From Hyphomicrobium sp. ghe19 (GTDB taxonomy: Bacteria; Pseudomonadota; Alphaproteobacteria; Rhizobiales; Hyphomicrobiaceae): a DNA stretch of 64,000 bases. The DNA is taken from the NCBI RefSeq assembly GCF_902712875.1, contig NZ_LR743509.1, forward strand, positions 1,681,001 to 1,745,000, written 5' to 3'. The position numbers and the translations under genes are program-made. This document shows, piece by piece, positions 54,269 through 62,137 of this stretch (its first letter is position 1; each line of letters starts with the position of its first letter). The notes under the pieces are model-generated. The model ran no database searches. It saw nothing but the letters and a program-made list of their open reading frames with translations, and was not told the origin of the DNA.

Positions 54269-54666
54269 ATTCTTTCGCGATGCCCCAAACTGGAACTTGG
54301 TTTGTTGCAACGGTGGTGCTCCCCCTCGGCAGGCCATGCTTTTTGGTTCGTTGGGGCATGCCGTTGCAAACCAGCAGCCAATCGGCATGCGTTGGGGCGG
54401 CAACTCTGCGGACTCTGGATCATTCGAGAGCAGGAGATGCGCAGTCGCCACAGGAGAGGCCGTGAATGAGAGTTGGCGCTGTCCTTGCTTAGCGTCACGT
54501 GCCTTCGCGACACTACATCGGAGCTTCGTGTAACCCCCGTGTCTCTCCAACCATCATCTCAGTCCTCTCCAGACGCCGGCCGGATTGACCGAATTTCGCA
54601 GTATCGCGTTCCGATTTGGAACAGTGTTCAATTTGAAACGGCACTTCCTGTCTCGGGTGACCGCTA
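54269..54666. other. Intergenic region with nested inverted repeats
   Basis: 398 bases between a leftward glycosyltransferase and a rightward FAD oxidoreductase. Positions 54281-54398 contain several interleaved inverted repeats: TGCCCCAA (54281) with TTGGGGCA (54351), GGTTTGTTGCAACGG (54299) with CCGTTGCAAACC (54361), and GCATGCCG (54356) with CGGCATGC (54383). They lie in the probable 5' leader of the glycosyltransferase mRNA. The rest holds no clear gene. Confidence 0.5.
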
Positions 54667-55884
54667 GTGCCAATGTTCGACATCGCCGCTGCGCGGGAGC
54701 CAGCGGAGGAAGGCGACCATTCCGTCTCCGACGTCACGATCATCGGTGCGGGCGCCGCCGGTTCGATGGCTGCGATCGTTCTGGCGCGGCGAGGAATTTC
54801 CGTCACGCTTGTCGACATGCGTGCCAAACATCCTCCGGAATTTCGCTGCGAAAAAATTGTCGACGACCAACTCGAGCTGATCAAGCAACTTCAACTTCTC
54901 GACCTCCTGAAGCAGATTTCAACGCGCGTCGACCGGATGCTGGTCGTGCGGCCCGGCAACATTCAGGAGCTGCGTAAAACGACCGAATACGGCTTCAGCT
55001 ATCAGGACTTCATCAATTCGTTGCGGTCGAACCTTCCCGGACGCGTGCGGTTCATCAACGAGCGGGTTGCAAAGATTCGTAACGGCGAAGAGACACAGAT
55101 CATCGAACTCGCCAATGGCGAAACGCTTTCGACGCGTCTCGTCGTGCTGGCGACCGGGCTGGCGCAGGGACTACGTCAAAACCTCGGAATGGCGCTCGAT
55201 ACTGTTCATCATCATCACTCGCTCTGCGTCGGCTTTTCGGTGCGACCAGGTGCAGGACAGAAATTCAATTTTCCGGCGCTGACGTATTACAGCGAGCGCC
55301 TTGAAAGCAGCATTGCCTACATCACGCTGTTTCCGATGGGCGACGTGATGCGCGCCAATCTCTTCACCTATCACGGCTATCAGGATACGTTTGTCGCCGA
55401 GATCAGAAACGATCCGATTTCGGCGCTTTACAGTGCAATGCCTGGGCTCGAGAAATTTCTCGGATCGTTCGAGGTGACCGATGGCGTTCGGATCAGAATG
55501 ATCGACCTCGATCGTGTGGCGAACCACCGTCAGCACGGCGTTGTTTTGATCGGCGATGCGTTTCAGACGTCATGCCCTGCGACCGGCACGGGATTGACCC
55601 GGTGCATGAACGACGTCGCGCGTTTGTCGGAGCACATCGACGATTGGCTTGCGGCGCCCGGCATGAGCCGGAGCAAACTCGCGTCATTCTACGACGATCG
55701 CCGGAAGACGTCGGTTGATGATCATGCGACTTATGCAGCCCATTATGCGCGCAAATTCGCGACCGACCGGAGCCTGAGCTGGGATCTGCGGCGCATCAAA
55801 ACGGTTCTGCGATCTCGCTTCAACATCATGGAAGCTTCTCTCGGGGAGCGATTGAGCCTGCTGTCGGCATTTTTGATCCAATAG
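54667..55884 (+). CDS. FAD-dependent oxidoreductase (UbiH/halogenase-like superfamily)
   Basis: 405 aa. The N-terminal Rossmann motif VTIIGAGAAGSMAAIVLARR is near residue 24, with an acidic end of strand 2 (VTLVDMRAK). The second FAD motif is VVLIGDAFQTSCPATGTGLT, close to the GD motif of flavoprotein hydroxylases. No NAD(P)-binding domain is obvious. It lies inside the polysaccharide locus, so it may oxidise a sugar, lipid carrier or aromatic substituent; the substrate cannot be read. GTG at 54667 or ATG at 54673 may serve as start. Confidence 0.83.
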   Translation: MPMFDIAAAREPAEEGDHSVSDVTIIGAGAAGSMAAIVLARRGISVTLVDMRAKHPPEFRCEKIVDDQLELIKQLQLLDLLKQISTRVDRMLVVRPGNIQELRKTTEYGFSYQDFINSLRSNLPGRVRFINERVAKIRNGEETQIIELANGETLSTRLVVLATGLAQGLRQNLGMALDTVHHHHSLCVGFSVRPGAGQKFNFPALTYYSERLESSIAYITLFPMGDVMRANLFTYHGYQDTFVAEIRNDPISALYSAMPGLEKFLGSFEVTDGVRIRMIDLDRVANHRQHGVVLIGDAFQTSCPATGTGLTRCMNDVARLSEHIDDWLAAPGMSRSKLASFYDDRRKTSVDDHATYAAHYARKFATDRSLSWDLRRIKTVLRSRFNIMEASLGERLSLLSAFLIQ

Positions 55885-55914
55885 CGTCTTGACCGAATAG
55901 CTTCTGGCCGAGAC

Positions 55915-57159
55915 TTACGACGCAATGCGCGGGAGCCTATCGGCAATCGAGCGCGCGAGCGCCATCAGTTTGGGCTTCCGCGAAATATAGGCGATGGCTT
56001 TTCTGCGAGCGATGAAGGGCGTGCCGCGCAAACTCAGCGGTGTCGTCAATTCCGCCATCGGCACGGGCGAAACGCCGAACTCGTCCTTATACCGGTGCGC
56101 GCCCACCGACAGATCAAAGGTACGGCAGCCTTCGGAATGCAGCGCTTCGAGAGCCTGATGTATGATCATCTTGCCCAATCCGAGCGGCCGCCATGAGGGA
56201 TCTTGCGACTGGCTCATCCGTATGAGCGTGGTGTGATCGTTATTCTTGAGGGCGAAGAATGTCGCGACGATTTCGGCATCAGCCGCGAGTACGAACATCA
56301 CCGCGTGCCCGGTCACGAGACCACGCAAAAGCTGACGGCGATAGAACTCTTGGTAGACCGGTTCATTGAACACATGCTTGGCGCCGCGGGCGGCCAAGCG
56401 CGAGGTTTGTTGTTCCTGGAGCACTTGGAGGGCTTCCACCGCCTCATCGTTGTTCGTGATGCGTCGCAGCCGCCCTCCGTTCTCGTTAGTGAACTTGGTT
56501 GCGCGGCGGCGCAGTTCCCGGCGCGCGGATTTACTGAGCGTCGACAGGTATTCGTTCCAATCGTCGCCGAGCGATACGATATGGCCGCTCAGATCACTGC
56601 TTCCGATGCCGGAAAGCGTCGTCATGGGGTTGACGTTAGAGCCTAGCGACAATGGCATTTTTTGCAGCGTCAGGACGTCCGCCGGCGGAAGCGCTCGCAG
56701 AATGGCCGGCCAAATGTCGTCGGTAAAGCCCCGAAAATCGTAGTCCGAGCGCGCGAGGGGGGCGTTGTAGTCCGTAATCCATAGATCGGCGAATTCGATC
56801 CGCCTGATCCCGCTCTGAGAGTGCCGCATGAGCGGGATCATCATGAGGTCACGGCCGGAACTTCGCTCTACAACACAGACGATGACGGGTTCGATGCCGG
56901 TGGCCGTGAAGGATTCGTACCAATTTCCGATCCAATGGGCCGTTTGAAAGGGCGATGCAAATGCGTGCCGTTCAAGCGCCTGCCAGCGATCGGAAATGGA
57001 ACTCCAGGTCGAGGCGATTTCGATGGTGAAATTTGGATTGGTGGCAGCGGTCACGAGTAAATCCGGGGCGAGGGGATACGACACGGCGAACCGCGCCGTC
57101 CGAAGGTTGCACAATGGATGCCAGCCCGCTGTCTCGCAGGAAGAATTTATGTCATTCAA
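55915..57159 (-). CDS. GNAT/CelD-type acyltransferase (Acetyltransf_6)
   Basis: About 414 aa. The FemAB/CelD-type double GNAT region is recognisable: FASPFQTAHWIGNWYESF, LSKSARRELRRRATKF, FVLAADAEIVATFFALK and GLGKMIIHQALEALHSEG, then FDLSVGAHRYKDEFG. Such proteins are common in exopolysaccharide and cellulose loci and are thought to acylate the polymer or a precursor. The start is TTG at 57159, with a GTG at 57084 as alternative. It converges with the FAD oxidoreductase and closes the locus. Confidence 0.82.
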   Translation of the reverse strand: MNDINSSCETAGWHPLCNLRTARFAVSYPLAPDLLVTAATNPNFTIEIASTWSSISDRWQALERHAFASPFQTAHWIGNWYESFTATGIEPVIVCVVERSSGRDLMMIPLMRHSQSGIRRIEFADLWITDYNAPLARSDYDFRGFTDDIWPAILRALPPADVLTLQKMPLSLGSNVNPMTTLSGIGSSDLSGHIVSLGDDWNEYLSTLSKSARRELRRRATKFTNENGGRLRRITNNDEAVEALQVLQEQQTSRLAARGAKHVFNEPVYQEFYRRQLLRGLVTGHAVMFVLAADAEIVATFFALKNNDHTTLIRMSQSQDPSWRPLGLGKMIIHQALEALHSEGCRTFDLSVGAHRYKDEFGVSPVPMAELTTPLSLRGTPFIARRKAIAYISRKPKLMALARSIADRLPRIAS

Positions 57160-57226
57160 AAACTAACGTTCTGCTAGCGGCTCGCTCGAGAGCACCACAA
57201 TTTGAGCGTCGCCAGGCGCAGGCTCG

Positions 57227-57640
57227 TCATTTTGACGGCGATACGCTGCTGGTTGCGTGAGCCGGGCTCAACTCGTTGTCGATGTCGATGGATTTGCATC
57301 CACCCGCGCGGAGCAATTCATTGACGCGATCGGCGTCGCGGCGCAGTTCCGCCAATTTTGCGACCTTATCGGGATCGAGGTTTTTCTGCCCTTCCAGATG
57401 CTGGATCCAGCCGACGAGGTTGTCGGAACCCAGTTCAAGCGAACCCTGCAGCTGCTTTATTTTTGCGATATGCTGCTGGACGAATGCTGTCGGCTCGGCG
57501 CAAGGATCGCCGGATGATTGATCCGGAGCTTTGTGGTGCTTCGCCGAACTTTCTGCGGGCAACCCGATGAGGCCGTAAATCAACGCGACGCCCGCAAGGG
57601 CGGCTAGGCGAAGACGGTTCGTGGGAGGGTGTGTCGGCAT
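57227..57640 (-). CDS. Small exported hypothetical protein
   Basis: 137 aa. The signal peptide (LRLAALAGVALIYGLIGLPA) is followed by a His/Lys/Ser-rich spacer. A helical domain carries one Cys at each end (DPCAEPTAFVQQHIAKIKQL, RVNELLRAGGCKSIDID). The ATG at 57640 has GGA just upstream. No family is recognised. Confidence 0.6.
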   Translation of the reverse strand: MPTHPPTNRLRLAALAGVALIYGLIGLPAESSAKHHKAPDQSSGDPCAEPTAFVQQHIAKIKQLQGSLELGSDNLVGWIQHLEGQKNLDPDKVAKLAELRRDADRVNELLRAGGCKSIDIDNELSPAHATSSVSPSK

Positions 57641-58125
57641 CAAATTCCGCGTCTGAGCATTCGTGGTCGAGCGAGTCGCGTTTCGCAAAAGTAGCGCAGG
57701 CGGAATATTTGCGAAATGCGGCGTTCGGCGATGTTTGAAGGGCCGCTATCGATCGCGGCGTATTAGACATGGCAAATAGGACGGGCCGGTGGCGAGCCAC
57801 CTAGCGCCAGGCGCAGACGAGGTTTGCGAGATTCGCGCAGCGTCTTATGGCGCTCAGCGGCATTTCCGGGCGACGGGGCGAGGCCTATGATTTACATCAG
57901 TGATTCTGGCGCTGTTGTGCTCGGACACAACCTTGGGTCGGCGAATTCATACAGTTTCGAAATGCTCAGGCAGACAGCCCGGCTCGTCTGTGGTCCCGGA
58001 GCAATCCCGGGATTGAAAAAAGTGGACGCTGTTCGATGCCGGGGGCCGAGCAACTAGATTCCCAGAAATAGTTCCGATAAATTTGCCGGGCTCAGCGGGG
58101 GCGTGGGGCAGGGGGAATTCGGAAC
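57641..58125. other. Intergenic region without a clear gene
   Basis: 485 bases. A 77-codon open frame at 57824-58057 lacks a ribosome site and protein-like composition. The region must contain the promoter of the MlaA gene, preceded by GGGGGAATTCGG as ribosome site. No structured RNA is seen. Confidence 0.35.
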
Positions 58126-59118
58126 GTGAAGTTTCGTGCAATCTTCAATTTGACCGGCAGCATGCTGGTCGCCGCGGGATTGTCCGCGTGCGCCGGTTCG
58201 GCGCCGTCTTTGCCGTCTGCCCAATATCTCGCATCGCCCGAAAAAGACGAAGAGCCGAAGGCGATTTCGGATCCGAACGAAGCGTTCAACCGCGCCGTCT
58301 TCGACAACAATCAGAAATTCAATCACGCCGTTCTCTATCCCGCAGCCAAAGCTTACAACGAGAACGTTCCCCAGGCGGTGCGCGACCGGGTCGAAGCCTT
58401 CTCGACGAACCTTTCTGAGCCGATGGTGTTTGCGAACGACATTCTGCAGCTCCGTCCGCAGGCGGCCGCAACCACGTTCGGACGTTTCGCTTTGAATTCG
58501 ACGCTCGGAATTGGCGGCCTGTTCGACGTTGCGGCGACGCAAGGTCTCGATCGCCAGTCGGGCGATTTCGGCCAGACCATGTATGTCTGGGGGTATCGTG
58601 ACAGCAGCTACCTGGTGCTGCCGATCGTCGGTCCGACAAACGTCAGAGACGCGATGGGCAGTACTATCGAGTTTGCGGCTCAGTTGGATTCGGGTGCGTT
58701 CCTCCCCGCATCGCTTTTGTCGATGAAGAGCGTCGCGGATTTCATTGAAGACGTTCAACCCGTGACAAATGCCGTCGGTGTGGCGGGAACCGTGTCGAGC
58801 CCGCTCACCAATCTCAGCAAAGCACAGGATATGGAGACGCTCGAGGACAGTTCGCTCGACTTCTATACGATGCTCAGAAGCGTGACGGATCAGAAGCGTC
58901 AGGCGGAACTGCAGGAAGCATTGGATACGAGCGCTCTGACGAGCACGCCGCCCGCGCCGGATCCGAACGCAATCGAGCCTGTGACCGTGCTCGTGTCGTC
59001 GCCGACGATGCTGGAAGTGCGGCGAGTCGTCGATGCGTCCAAGACCGCAAGTCCCGCCACCGGCACCATGGTGATCATCGGGCCGCCGGTGCCGGCGGAA
59101 GCGCCGGTCGCGCGGTGA
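58126..59118 (+). CDS. mlaA: MlaA family outer-membrane lipoprotein (VacJ)
   Basis: 330 aa, GTG start. The lipobox GLSAC puts the lipidated Cys at residue 22. The MlaA body has DPNEAFNRAVFDNNQKFNHA, LQLRPQAAATTFGRFALNST, GLDRQSGDFGQTMYVWG and YLVLPIVGPTNVRDAMGS. MlaA removes phospholipids from the outer leaflet of the outer membrane. The C-terminal 70 residues are a low-complexity extension (ALTSTPPAPDPNAIEP) not found in the E. coli protein. The other mla genes are not in the window. Confidence 0.94.
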   Translation: MKFRAIFNLTGSMLVAAGLSACAGSAPSLPSAQYLASPEKDEEPKAISDPNEAFNRAVFDNNQKFNHAVLYPAAKAYNENVPQAVRDRVEAFSTNLSEPMVFANDILQLRPQAAATTFGRFALNSTLGIGGLFDVAATQGLDRQSGDFGQTMYVWGYRDSSYLVLPIVGPTNVRDAMGSTIEFAAQLDSGAFLPASLLSMKSVADFIEDVQPVTNAVGVAGTVSSPLTNLSKAQDMETLEDSSLDFYTMLRSVTDQKRQAELQEALDTSALTSTPPAPDPNAIEPVTVLVSSPTMLEVRRVVDASKTASPATGTMVIIGPPVPAEAPVAR

Positions 59119-59334
59119 TCGGAATCACGACACGTCATTTCCATTGATGCATTCACGTTGACGCAATAACGAATCGCGCTTGGCCGTCGACGGTTATTTG
59201 CCGCGTCGGGTCGCGCCGTCAGATTGGCACAAGGCCACGCACAGAAATTGGACGCCAGGAATCGAGCTGCTTGCGCGAACGTTTTCGGCGTTCCTGCGCG
59301 CGGTCCGACGCGAGCCTCCGTGGCAAGGTGCGAT

Positions 59335-60573
59335 ATGTTGAAAAGAGCAATTGCTCAGGTCGACGACGAAAATGAGCAGCCGCTCATCATCGGCAAGGCT
59401 CCGCTGGTTCGTCATCTTTATGAAGGACGAGACATTACGCCGATTTGGAACGACCTGTTGGCGCGTGTGACCGCGGACGCGAACGACGCTGCCGCGTTCC
59501 TCGACCTTTCAACGATTTTGTACACGTTGGGCCAGCCCGATAAGGCGGTGCTTGCGCAGACAGCGGCGCTCGACATTCGCCGGACTTTTCACATCCGCAA
59601 TGGGCGAGGGACGGGGCCGAGAATTCTCGTTTTCGTGACTGCTGGTGACTTCATGGCCAACACGCCGATCGAGTTTCTTCTGGAGGCTTCGGACGCGAAC
59701 GTTTTGCTGCACTATGTCGACGCCGGTACGAAAGATCTTTCGGGCGTGCCCGATCACGATGTGGCGTTCGTCGCTATCGGCGAGTCTCCGGCCAATCGGC
59801 CTGTCCTTCAGAGGCTCGAACGGCTCCTGATCGGGTGGGCGATGCCCATCATGAACAATGCGCCGTTGCGGATCGTGGCGCTCACTCGGGATGGTGTCGC
59901 GGAGAGCTTCGTCGACGAGCCGTCGATCTTGGCGCCTCCGACAGTCGGCGTCTCGCGCAATACGCTCGAGCAAATAGCGGCGCGTCAATTTCCGCCCGGC
60001 GGGATGGATTATCCGATCATCGTGCGGCCTGTCGGAACGCACGCCGGCAAATCCATGGAAAAAATCACGAACGAAGAAGAACTCAGCCGCTACCTCGATG
60101 GCCAATCGGAGGCTGAGTATTATATCGCGCCTTTCATCGACTACAGCGGGCCGGACGGCAAATTCCGGAAGCAGCGAATCGCATTCATCGACGGCAAGGC
60201 ATACGCCAGTCATCTCGCCGTTTCCGATCATTGGATGGTGCACTACCTCAGTGCAGGCATGGCCAAATATGCGGATCGGCGTGCCGAAGAGGCGGCGTGG
60301 ATGCGCGATTTCGATAGCGATTTCGCGGCTCGCCATGCGGTCGCGTTCGACGCGCTGCATAGACGGTTGGGCTTGGATTATTTCGCGATCGATTGCGCGG
60401 AGCTTCCCGATGGCCGCCTCCTGTTGTTTGAAGCCGACGTCGCCATGATCGTTCACTCGATGGATTCAGACGTTACGTTTCCCTACAAAAAGCAGGCGAT
60501 GAGCAAGCTGTTCGATGCGTTCGAAAATGCGCTGCAACGGCGCATCCAACCCAAAATGATCAGCGCGGCATGA
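59335..60573 (+). CDS. ATP-grasp ligase-like protein with N-terminal TPR-like region
   Basis: 412 aa from the ATG at 59335, which follows AAGG; the frame is open from 59224. Residues about 35-90 form helical TPR-like repeats (DAAAFLDLSTILYTLGQPDK). A Rossmann-like N-lobe follows (RILVFVTAGDFMANTPIEFL). The ATP-grasp fold then has YPIIVRPVGTHAGKSMEKI at 226-244 as the first nucleotide-binding strand and loop, and RLLLFEADVAMIVH at 361-374 with the Mg-binding Glu. It is related to RimK and glutathione synthetase-type ligases, so it probably joins a carboxylate to an amine. It is followed after 25 bases by two PLP enzymes. Confidence 0.8.
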   Translation: MLKRAIAQVDDENEQPLIIGKAPLVRHLYEGRDITPIWNDLLARVTADANDAAAFLDLSTILYTLGQPDKAVLAQTAALDIRRTFHIRNGRGTGPRILVFVTAGDFMANTPIEFLLEASDANVLLHYVDAGTKDLSGVPDHDVAFVAIGESPANRPVLQRLERLLIGWAMPIMNNAPLRIVALTRDGVAESFVDEPSILAPPTVGVSRNTLEQIAARQFPPGGMDYPIIVRPVGTHAGKSMEKITNEEELSRYLDGQSEAEYYIAPFIDYSGPDGKFRKQRIAFIDGKAYASHLAVSDHWMVHYLSAGMAKYADRRAEEAAWMRDFDSDFAARHAVAFDALHRRLGLDYFAIDCAELPDGRLLLFEADVAMIVHSMDSDVTFPYKKQAMSKLFDAFENALQRRIQPKMISAA

Positions 60574-60598
60574 GCGACAATCACTTCCGGAGATTTTG

Positions 60599-62137
60599 AT
60601 GGTCGCGACGTTGCGCACTTTTCACAACGGGTTTGCGAACACTGGCTCTGTTTCCGATACGAACGCAGGGCAGCCGCTTTCCTCTGTTTCGCTATTGCTC
60701 GGAAGCGGTGGCGACAGACGTATTTGGTCCGATGCCGCGACCGGCCGCAACCGCTACGGGACGCTGACAAAACCTGCGAGCGACGAAATCTCATTCTCGT
60801 CGACGACGGCAAGCAACGTATCGGCAGACGGATACGCTGCTGCCGACCGCGCACTGAAGCGTCTCGTCGGCACGGATGCGGTTACTCCAATTCCATACGA
60901 CGAATGGTTCGACGACGTGCGCGATGGGGTTCGCCGCAGCCTTGCCGTGGCGGACGCCGAGGTGATTCTGGCGGCATCGGGAACGGACGCGGAAATTCTT
61001 GCGCTCAGCCTCGTCGCGGGGCTGTCGGCGCGGCCCATCACCAACATCTTCATCGCGCCTGACGAGACCGGAAACGGAATTCCGCTTGCAGCGGCGGGCC
61101 GTCATTTTTCAGATCTGACCGCGCTCGGCCGCGCTGTCGATAACGGCGAGCTTCTCGAGGGGCTGTCGGCGGGTCGCATCGAGGTCCGGACGGTTCCGAT
61201 CCGAAATGAAACGGGCGCGCAACGTACGCGGGAGGCGATTGATTACGCCGTCGCTGAACTCGCCGAACAGGAATTGAGGCGCGGGCACGATGTTCTCGTG
61301 CACGTGCTCGATACTTCGAAGACGGGATTGGAAGGCGTATCGAGGGAAGCGGCGCGCCAGCTTGCGGCAGCCGCACCCGGCCGCGTGCGCATTCTCATCG
61401 ATGCTTGCCAGCTGCGTTGTCCCATCAGTCAGCTGCGGCAGGATCTGAAGGACGGTTTTCTCGTTGCCGTGACGGGTTCAAAGCTCGCTGGAGGTCCGCC
61501 TTTTTCTGGCGCTTTGTTGATCCCGGCTGTAATCGCTGACGAACTGGCTCAGTGCCGGAATATTCCGGCCGGTCTCGCAGAATACACAGCGGCGCAGGAT
61601 TGGCCGGCGTCCCTTCGTCAACGGACCGATTTCGGTTTCAAATCGGAAATGAATATCGGGCTCAGCTTGCGATGGGTGGCGGCGCTCGCGAACCTTGCGC
61701 CTTACGCAGCCGTCCATGAAATGTTTCAAGCTCAGATCAAACAGCACTTCGTCGACGCCGTCATCGCTCGTGTAACGGATATCAAGGGCATCGCGCTCCA
61801 TCCGGACGATGAGGGCGCATATCTGGCGTCGCGTGGCATCGTTCCGCTGACGGTTCTCGGCGGCAGCGGGGGCTTCGCGTCCTTCGATGAAGCGCAGGTC
61901 GATCAGGTGGCGCTGAGAAGTGCTGCCGGTGGACCCATTTGCCATATCGGCCAAGCCGTGCGTATCGGCCCCCGTGTAGCGCTTCGCGTTGGAGCGTCGG
62001 CGACTGATATTGCCGGTGTCGCCGCTCGTATGGCTTCGGGTCAATCTCTGCAGGACGCGTTCAAGCCCATCGAGGCCGATCTCGATACGGTCTTCGCGAA
62101 GTGGTCGGGTATCCGCCGGCATCCCGGAAGCGCATGA
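60599..62137 (+). CDS. Fold-type-I PLP-dependent enzyme (class V aminotransferase-like)
   Basis: 512 aa. PLP-site features are clear: ASGTDAEILAL at 126-136 as the phosphate-binding turn, LIDACQLRCP with Asp268, and VTGSKLAGGPPFSGALL with the Schiff-base Lys295. The overall shape resembles class V aminotransferases and cysteine desulfurases, but the N-terminal 60 residues and long C-terminal domain are unusual. The reaction is not known. GGAG lies six bases before the ATG. The gene starts 25 bases after the ATP-grasp gene and its stop overlaps the next start (ATGA). Confidence 0.8.
   Translation: MVATLRTFHNGFANTGSVSDTNAGQPLSSVSLLLGSGGDRRIWSDAATGRNRYGTLTKPASDEISFSSTTASNVSADGYAAADRALKRLVGTDAVTPIPYDEWFDDVRDGVRRSLAVADAEVILAASGTDAEILALSLVAGLSARPITNIFIAPDETGNGIPLAAAGRHFSDLTALGRAVDNGELLEGLSAGRIEVRTVPIRNETGAQRTREAIDYAVAELAEQELRRGHDVLVHVLDTSKTGLEGVSREAARQLAAAAPGRVRILIDACQLRCPISQLRQDLKDGFLVAVTGSKLAGGPPFSGALLIPAVIADELAQCRNIPAGLAEYTAAQDWPASLRQRTDFGFKSEMNIGLSLRWVAALANLAPYAAVHEMFQAQIKQHFVDAVIARVTDIKGIALHPDDEGAYLASRGIVPLTVLGGSGGFASFDEAQVDQVALRSAAGGPICHIGQAVRIGPRVALRVGASATDIAGVAARMASGQSLQDAFKPIEADLDTVFAKWSGIRRHPGSA

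Noticed and set aside
57824..58057. 77-codon frame upstream of mlaA
   Set aside because: No ribosome site, no hydrophobic or domain pattern, and mixed codon usage.
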